Positions 6,050-9,888 of a stretch of DNA of 9,888 bases are shown here, piece after piece. Below the pieces are notes generated by a model, which worked only from the letters and a program-made list of their open reading frames with translations, had not been told where the DNA came from and ran no database searches. A program made the position numbers and the translations under genes. The stretch is from UBA1723 sp018066165 (GTDB lineage: Bacteria > Bacteroidota > Bacteroidia > Bacteroidales > Paludibacteraceae): the NCBI GenBank assembly GCA_018066165.1, contig JAGHRX010000260.1:1-9888 (forward strand), given 5' to 3'. The first letter of the stretch is position 1, and each line of letters starts with the position of its first letter.

Positions 6050-7153
6050 TTACTTCATGTTTTCGTTAAAGAAAGATGCCAATTTCCCCCAAGGAATAAC
6101 CTTATCTTTTCCTCCGTCATAAAGGTCGCAATGGCTGGCTCCTGGGATGATGAGAAGTTCCTTGTTCTCTGGTACGGGATTAGGTTTACGCACAGCGTCA
6201 TAACCTTCCGCTTTACCAGTCATCATGTACTCGTAAGCGTTCTCGCCGAAGTAGCGTGAGTGAGCCTTTTCTCCATGAACGATGAGTACGGCACTGCGTA
6301 TCTCATTGATGTAGTAAAGGAATCGTGTGTTGGCGTATGCCTGACAACCGAAGGTGTGCCATCCATCGTTTGAGTTGCCGGAACGAGCGTGGTAACCGCG
6401 TGGAGTCTTGTAGTAGTTGTAATAATCCTTTACGAACTGAGGAGCATCCTCTGGCAATGGGTCAACAACGCCACCACCAGGAGTTGTCTTACCGCTTTGG
6501 ATCGCCTTGATGCGTTCATCTGCCAATGCTTTTCGAGTCGAAAAACGTGCCTCTTCGTTGTTGAACTCATCGTAATAACCATTGCCATTCACACGACTCA
6601 TGTCGTACATGGTCATGGCGGCCGTTGCCTTGATGCGCGGGTCGACAGCGGCTGCATTGAGGGCAATACCTCCCCAGCCGCAAATGCCAATGACTCCAAT
6701 CTTCTCCGCATCTACATCTTCGCGCATAACGAGATAGTCGATAGCGGCAAGAAAATCCTCGGTGTTGATGTCTGGCGATGCTGTACGACGAGGTTCTCCG
6801 GATGACTCACCCGTAAACGAAGGGTCAAATGCGAGGGTGACGAAACCATGCTCGGCCAAGGTCATGGCGTATAGACCAGAACATTGTTCTTTGATGGCTC
6901 CGAATGGACCACTAACGGCAATAGCCTTCATTTTGCCATGGGCAGTCTTAGGTATGTAGAGATCTGCTGCAAGGGTAAATCCGTATTGAGTTTTGAAGGT
7001 GATTTTTTCATGATTTACCTTTTCACTCAATGGAAAGGTCTTGTCCCATTCCTGAGTTGTGGAGGTGCTTGTTCCGTTCTCTTCTGTTGTCTTGTTTTGA
7101 GCGCAAGCACTAAGTAAAAGTGCCGAGAGCGTAAGGATAAATAATTGTTTCAT
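6050..7153 (-). CDS. Lipoprotein alpha/beta hydrolase, dienelactone-hydrolase-like with a Cys nucleophile candidate
   Basis: The 367-residue product starts with a model lipoprotein signal (MKQLFILTLSALLLSAC, Cys17) and a Ser/Thr-rich linker. The hydrolase domain begins near residue 48. The nucleophile elbow is GVIGICGWGG with Cys158 in the nucleophile position, as in dienelactone hydrolases, where most esterases have Ser. The late conserved block LLIIPGASHCDLYD supplies the likely catalytic His341. VLIVHGEKAHSRYF (residues 289-302) is where the acid residue is expected, perhaps Glu295. This arrangement resembles the YcjY-like hydrolases. It is preceded by a 250-base non-coding stretch with a probable promoter and operator, so it may begin its own transcript running through the ABM, CMD-cupin and two flavodoxin genes. 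Substrate unknown. Confidence 0.92.
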   Translation of the reverse strand: MKQLFILTLSALLLSACAQNKTTEENGTSTSTTQEWDKTFPLSEKVNHEKITFKTQYGFTLAADLYIPKTAHGKMKAIAVSGPFGAIKEQCSGLYAMTLAEHGFVTLAFDPSFTGESSGEPRRTASPDINTEDFLAAIDYLVMREDVDAEKIGVIGICGWGGIALNAAAVDPRIKATAAMTMYDMSRVNGNGYYDEFNNEEARFSTRKALADERIKAIQSGKTTPGGGVVDPLPEDAPQFVKDYYNYYKTPRGYHARSGNSNDGWHTFGCQAYANTRFLYYINEIRSAVLIVHGEKAHSRYFGENAYEYMMTGKAEGYDAVRKPNPVPENKELLIIPGASHCDLYDGGKDKVIPWGKLASFFNENMK

Positions 7154-7209
7154 GACTGACTTCCTTGAATTGTAATTGATTATACAACTGCAATATTACT
7201 CATAAGATT

Positions 7210-7243
7210 GGTATTGGGATATACCTGAAATTTAGGAAAGATA
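7210..7243 (-). promoter_or_regulatory. Possible promoter with overlapping palindromic operator before the hydrolase gene
   Basis: On the minus strand two near matches to the -7 element occur, TATCTTTC (7236-7243) and TAAATTTC (7227-7234), each one base off TAnnTTTG. One base further downstream lies the palindrome GGTAT-6-ATACC (7210-7225), where the transcript would begin. No TTG is found at 19-21 bases upstream, which fits a weak or activator-dependent promoter. This is a candidate control point only. Confidence 0.35.
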
Positions 7244-7320
7244 ACCATTTTTTAGGATTTATTCTTGTGAACTGGCCATTCGGTTTGTGTCTGGAATATA
7301 CGATCCGTAAATCCAGACGA

Positions 7321-7410
7321 TCATACGTTCTTGATAAATTTTGCTGGCACTTCACCCACAACAGTTCTTGGTGCTACGTCCTTGGTTACTACGGCTCCAG
7401 CTGCTACATT
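7321..7410 (-). pseudogene. Remnant: last 29 codons of a hexapeptide-repeat acetyltransferase
   Basis: On the minus strand, in a frame different from the flavodoxin gene it overlaps, positions 7410-7321 translate to NVAAGAVVTKDVAPRTVVGE followed by VPAKFIKNV and TGA. This is the characteristic C-terminal coil and helix of left-handed beta-helix acetyltransferases (GAGSVVTKDVxPxTxVAGxPAKxI). It aligns without gaps to the end of the intact acetyltransferase at 8018-8539 but differs at about half the residues, so it derives from another family member. No start codon or catalytic part remains. The remnant begins within the last codons of the flavodoxin gene, marking an old deletion or recombination joint. 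Confidence 0.75.
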
Positions 7411-8021
7411 CCGAGCTTTTTCAACCAGTCTTCCACACTCTTCTTGCCACTTGTGCGTACATCGTGACCGTAGATTGAGTGTGCATCCTTGAATGTTGCT
7501 TTGGGATAAGCTTTCTTTAAATCGCTGACAACACTTCCCAAACCACTGCCTTCATGCGTTGTAAATGGAATGATTGTCTTGTCGTTGAGGTCGTATTTAC
7601 TGAAGAAGGTGAACATCACTTGTGGATAGGTTCCCCACCAAATAGGACCTCCGATGAAGACCGTATCGTAATCATCTATGTTATCTATGCCGCCCTTGAA
7701 TGCAGGGAGTTTGCCTTTCTGCTGTTCCTCTTTCGCAAGGTCGCAAAGTGGAGTGTATGCCATGTCATATGACTGCTCGGCTACAATCTCGAAGCGGTCA
7801 GCACCAGTTGCTTCAAAGATCATGTCTGCTACAAGTTTGGTGTTACCTTCCTTGATGTTGCCTACTGAATAGTTCTCGCCAGCATGTGAGAAATAGATTA
7901 CAATTGCTTTCATATAGCTTGATTCTTTATTTGTTACTTTTTTTGCTTTTGATGTCCCCGAATATGCCATTGACACCAAAGCGATCATGGCTGTAAGGAT
8001 GATTGTCAGATACTTTTTCAT
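7404..8021 (-). CDS. Exported flavodoxin with possible internal cytosolic start
   Basis: The 205-residue product has a signal peptide (MKKYLTIILTAMIALVSMAY), a basic linker (KAKKVTNKESSY) and a complete flavodoxin domain. MKAIVIYFSHAGENYSVGN followed by IKEGNT is the long FMN phosphate loop typical of this flavodoxin group (S45-T61), GGPIWWGTYP (124-133) carries the PxWW motif, and TIIPFTTHEGSG (139-150) follows. The C-terminus WLKKLGM looks natural and complete, although the stop codon lies on the joint to an acetyltransferase remnant. Met37 (7913), directly at the first flavodoxin strand, is where cytosolic homologues start, so two products with different locations are possible. Its ATG overlaps the TGA of the acetyltransferase gene (ATGA), which suggests coupled translation. 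Confidence 0.92.
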   Translation of the reverse strand: MKKYLTIILTAMIALVSMAYSGTSKAKKVTNKESSYMKAIVIYFSHAGENYSVGNIKEGNTKLVADMIFEATGADRFEIVAEQSYDMAYTPLCDLAKEEQQKGKLPAFKGGIDNIDDYDTVFIGGPIWWGTYPQVMFTFFSKYDLNDKTIIPFTTHEGSGLGSVVSDLKKAYPKATFKDAHSIYGHDVRTSGKKSVEDWLKKLGM

Positions 8022-8539
8022 AATCTTCTTATCAATTTTGCAGGATTTCCTGCTACCATAGTATTGGGTTCAACATCTTTTGTCACTACAGAACCAGCAC
8101 CTACAACGGCATTGTCACCAATTGTAACGCCTGGAAGTATGGTTGCACCTGCACCAATCCATGCTCTTTTTCCGATGTGAACAGGTTTACATGTGATCAC
8201 CCAACGGTTTTCAAGGTCATGGTTGTTTGAAATGAGTTGGCAGTTAGCGGCAATCATTGCTTCGTCTTCGATAGTTATGCCACCGGCAGACATCATCAGA
8301 CAACCGTTCATGATGACGCAGTTCTTGCCGATCTTCACCTCATGGAAGCGAACGCCCATCAATGGCGTGTTTACTCGGCTGCCTTCTCCGATAGTTGGGA
8401 AAAGTTCCTTCACGAGTGCGTCATATTCTTCTGTGTAAGGCATGGTGTGGTTTAGTTTGAACAACGTTTGTGCCTGTTCCTTAGCAAGAGCCAGTTCCTC
8501 TGGCGTTTGCTTACTGCAATCTATCCGTTTTTCTTCCAT
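8018..8539 (-). CDS. Sugar O-acetyltransferase, hexapeptide-repeat (maltose/galactoside acetyltransferase type)
   Basis: The 173-residue product transfers acetyl from acetyl-CoA to a sugar or similar hydroxyl acceptor in the cytosol. An N-terminal helical segment resembling the maltose acetyltransferase cap (TPEELALAKEQAQTLFKLNH, residues 12-31) is followed by left-handed beta-helix repeats from about residue 66 (VKIGKNCVI, ITIEDEAMI, VHIGKRAWIGAGATILPGVT, IGDNAVVGAGSVVTKDV). His107 in SNNHDL is the catalytic His of the family. The end AGNPAKLIRRL is typical. ATG at 8539 is chosen because it begins the conserved MEEKRIDCSK region; a GTG at 8602 in the same frame would add 21 unconserved residues. 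It overlaps the flavodoxin start by four bases. Why an acetyltransferase sits among flavodoxins is unclear; related pairs may have been duplicated, as the remnant at 7321-7410 suggests. Confidence 0.92.
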   Translation of the reverse strand: MEEKRIDCSKQTPEELALAKEQAQTLFKLNHTMPYTEEYDALVKELFPTIGEGSRVNTPLMGVRFHEVKIGKNCVIMNGCLMMSAGGITIEDEAMIAANCQLISNNHDLENRWVITCKPVHIGKRAWIGAGATILPGVTIGDNAVVGAGSVVTKDVEPNTMVAGNPAKLIRRL

Positions 8540-8564
8540 GTTGTATATGATTGAATTATATTGT

Positions 8565-8699
8565 TTAGAACGCAAAATGAATTGGTTTTGCAAATTCAGC
8601 ACGTTTTTCCAATTCCTTTACATTGCCGAGGTTAGTCAACCAACCGTCGATGTTCTTGAGATAGAAAACCTTGAAGATAGGGACTTTTTGTTGCCTTGG
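8565..8699 (-). pseudogene. Unrecognised coding remnant between the FMN reductase and acetyltransferase genes
   Basis: The 211-base gap 8540-8750 contains a 44-codon open frame without an ATG. It begins just after an in-frame TAA and ends in TAA 25 bases before the acetyltransferase ATG. It reads KVPIFKVFYLKNIDGWLTNL, then GNVKELEKRAEFAKPIHFAF, with a protein-like mix of charged, aromatic and helix-forming residues. A change of frame at the A-run near 8686-8690 would join it to GNQGNKK upstream. It looks like the tail of a deleted gene, but I do not recognise the family. Chance open frame remains possible at this length. The rest of the gap (8700-8750) is AT-rich with no clear terminator or promoter. 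Confidence 0.35.
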
Positions 8700-8750
8700 T
8701 TACCTAAAGGTTAGCTTTGGTCATATCAGATGCTTACAAAATTTTATTTA

Positions 8751-9284
8751 TTATATTTTTCCTCCCATTTCGTATGCCGCCTTCAATTTTGCGTTGCCTT
8801 CGATATCTCGTGGATCGTTCACACCACCGCAGAACAGTGTGCCGGCAAGTCTCGACTCTGGATAACAGTCAATCCAACCAGTAAGTCCAGCTTCCGCACG
8901 TTTAGGCACAAACTCCTCGTCCTCTGCCGCAGTAGTGAGCATGTAGACGTCGCGGAACTTATAGTCCTGTGAATACATGGCATTCATACGGTCAATTAGT
9001 GTCTTCATCTGTCCACTCATCTCGTAGTAATATATTGGAGTAGCCCAAACAACGACGTCGGCATTGAGAACCTTTGCCATGATATCATTCACGTCGTCCT
9101 TGATGACACATTTCCCTAATTTTTGGCAGGCAAGACATCCTTTGCAAAATTGTATGTTCTTGTCGACGAGGGAGATCTTCTCCACGTTGTGTCCTGCATC
9201 CTGTGCTCCACGGATAAACTCATTTGCCAAAGCATCAGAGTTGGAATGGGCACGCAAACTTGTTGAGATAACTACAACTTTCAT
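8751..9284 (-). CDS. Cytosolic NAD(P)H-dependent FMN reductase/flavodoxin family protein with a four-Cys cluster
   Basis: The 177-residue product begins at the first flavodoxin strand, MKVVVISTSLRAHSNSDALA, with no signal peptide. S-L-R-x-x-S-N-S (residues 9-16) is the FMN phosphate loop. Residues 47-59 carry C-x-x-C-x-x-C followed by a fourth Cys (FCKGCLACQKLGKCVIKDD), as in iron-sulfur-flavoprotein-like members of this family, where such cysteines may bind iron-sulfur or form disulfides. ATPIYYYEMSGQMKTLIDR is the second flavin segment. ATG at 9284 is preferred over a TTG three codons upstream because it matches the natural start of the fold. It starts 11 bases after the stop of the exported flavodoxin at 9296, indicating one transcript. 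It is the only one of the five flavodoxin-fold proteins here that is clearly cytosolic. Confidence 0.92.
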   Translation of the reverse strand: MKVVVISTSLRAHSNSDALANEFIRGAQDAGHNVEKISLVDKNIQFCKGCLACQKLGKCVIKDDVNDIMAKVLNADVVVWATPIYYYEMSGQMKTLIDRMNAMYSQDYKFRDVYMLTTAAEDEEFVPKRAEAGLTGWIDCYPESRLAGTLFCGGVNDPRDIEGNAKLKAAYEMGGKI

Positions 9285-9295
9285 GATTATCAAAG

Positions 9296-9823
9296 TTATT
9301 TTACAAAACTCTCAATCTCAGACTTAGTTGGATAATTCAACAACTGGCCGTCCTTGATTGTGAGGTTAGGGTAGGTGCTTCTCAAATCTTTAACTGAGTT
9401 TCTTATTGAACTACCACCTGATGTTGCGAATGGGATGATTGTTTTTCCCTCCAATTTGTTAGCCTCGATGAAAGTGTTGATGATATGAGGAGCAACGTCC
9501 CACCAAACAGGGAAACCGATGTAAATAGTCTCGTACTGATCCACACTGCTGATATTCTCAGCCATTTCAGGGCGTGAACTCTTGTCTTTCATCTCAACTG
9601 ATGAACGGCTCTGCTTGTCTCTCCAATTAAGATCGGCAGATGAATATTTCTCTTTTGGAGTGATCTCGTATAGGTCTGCCTTTGCAGCCTCTGAAATCTG
9701 TTTTGCCACTTTTGCTGTAACTCCTGATGCTGAGAAATATGCTACAAGAGTCTTTGATTTCTGTTGCGCTGATGCACCAAATGCGATTAAAATAGTACAA
9801 ATGATTGAAAGAATTCTATTCAT
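9296..9823 (-). CDS. Exported flavodoxin
   Basis: The 175-residue product has a Sec signal peptide (hydrophobic 4-15, then GASAQ with cleavage likely after Ala19), leaving a flavodoxin domain of about 155 residues. TLVAYFSASGVTAKVAKQIS holds the FMN phosphate loop (S31-T36), YIGFPVWWDVAP (101-112) the PxWW motif, and KTIIPFATSGGSS the third flavin loop. It is a clear paralogue of the flavodoxin at 7404-8021, sharing TIIPF and PxWW. It is the first gene of the cluster inside the window and is closely followed by the cytosolic FMN reductase. Its upstream region (9824-9888) is non-coding as far as the window runs. A TTTG there could be a -33 element, but no good -7 element is seen, so the promoter is not assigned. 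Confidence 0.93.
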   Translation of the reverse strand: MNRILSIICTILIAFGASAQQKSKTLVAYFSASGVTAKVAKQISEAAKADLYEITPKEKYSSADLNWRDKQSRSSVEMKDKSSRPEMAENISSVDQYETIYIGFPVWWDVAPHIINTFIEANKLEGKTIIPFATSGGSSIRNSVKDLRSTYPNLTIKDGQLLNYPTKSEIESFVK

Positions 9824-9888
9824 GTTAAATAAAAAATAGTATTTACGAGTTGTCCAAACACGCTTTTTCTTTATACGCTCGCCCTACG

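Noticed and set aside
7289..7318. Inverted repeat GTCTGGA/TCCAGAC as a terminator
   Set aside because: The loop is 16 bases and no T-run follows on either strand, so an intrinsic terminator is not supported; noted only as a possible protein site.
8193..8438. Open frames on the plus strand, here and at many other places (for example 1174-1545, 3630-4166, 6389-6805)
   Set aside because: Each lies opposite a well-identified minus-strand gene, has no recognisable domain and has no promoter or plausible leader.
8540..8602. GTG-started N-terminal extension of the acetyltransferase
   Set aside because: The 21 extra residues are not protein-like for this family, overlap the remnant frame, and the conserved region begins with the ATG at 8539.
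9285..9293. TTG start adding three residues to the cytosolic FMN reductase
   Set aside because: ATG at 9284 directly begins the first beta strand as in the family, and the TTG would lie only two bases from the upstream stop.
1..9888. Mobile element, CRISPR array, or defence island
   Set aside because: No transposase, integrase, terminal inverted repeats, target duplications, regularly spaced repeats, or defence-type domains can be seen.

Overview
The window looks like chromosome from a member of the Bacteroidales, most likely a Prevotella/Bacteroides relative. The reasons are moderate GC content, promoters of the Bacteroidetes type (TTG, 19-20 bases, TAnnTTTG) in front of three transcription units, weak or absent Shine-Dalgarno sequences, and protein families typical of that order. 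All genes that I can support lie on the minus strand, so transcription runs from high to low coordinates. I see no rRNA, tRNA, CRISPR array, transposase or integrase.

Region 1 (9823 down to 2594) is a dense redox cluster. In transcription order it holds: an exported flavodoxin (9823-9296); a cytosolic Cys-containing FMN reductase-like flavoprotein (9284-8751); a short decayed remnant (8699-8565); a sugar O-acetyltransferase (8539-8018) overlapping by ATGA a second exported flavodoxin (8021-7404); a remnant of another hexapeptide acetyltransferase (7410-7321); a non-coding stretch with a probable promoter/operator; a lipoprotein alpha/beta hydrolase with a Cys nucleophile candidate (7153-6050); an exported antibiotic-biosynthesis-monooxygenase-fold protein (5985-5563); an exported carboxymuconolactone-decarboxylase plus cupin fusion (5552-4482); a lipoprotein FMN-reductase-like flavodoxin (4475-3765); and a lipoprotein flavodoxin fused to a cyclophilin-like domain (3730-2594). 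It closes with a strong hairpin terminator (2541-2571).

Region 2 (2523 down to 655) has a near-perfect promoter followed by half a GNAT acetyltransferase (2470-2276), a nitroreductase (2259-1714), then an MscS mechanosensitive channel with its own promoter (1637-726) and terminator. Region 3 (547 down to 22) is a single-gene unit coding a thioredoxin-fold protein whose CxxC is replaced by DAES, with its own promoter and terminator.

The most interesting feature is the redox cluster. Five flavodoxin-fold proteins sit in about 7.2 kb, and four carry export signals, as do the hydrolase, the monooxygenase-fold protein and the CMD-cupin protein. The enzyme set resembles an aromatic, quinone or lactone processing route, but it is built mainly for the periplasm or outer membrane rather than the cytosol. 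That interpretation is inference; the signal peptides and domain signatures are read directly from the translations.
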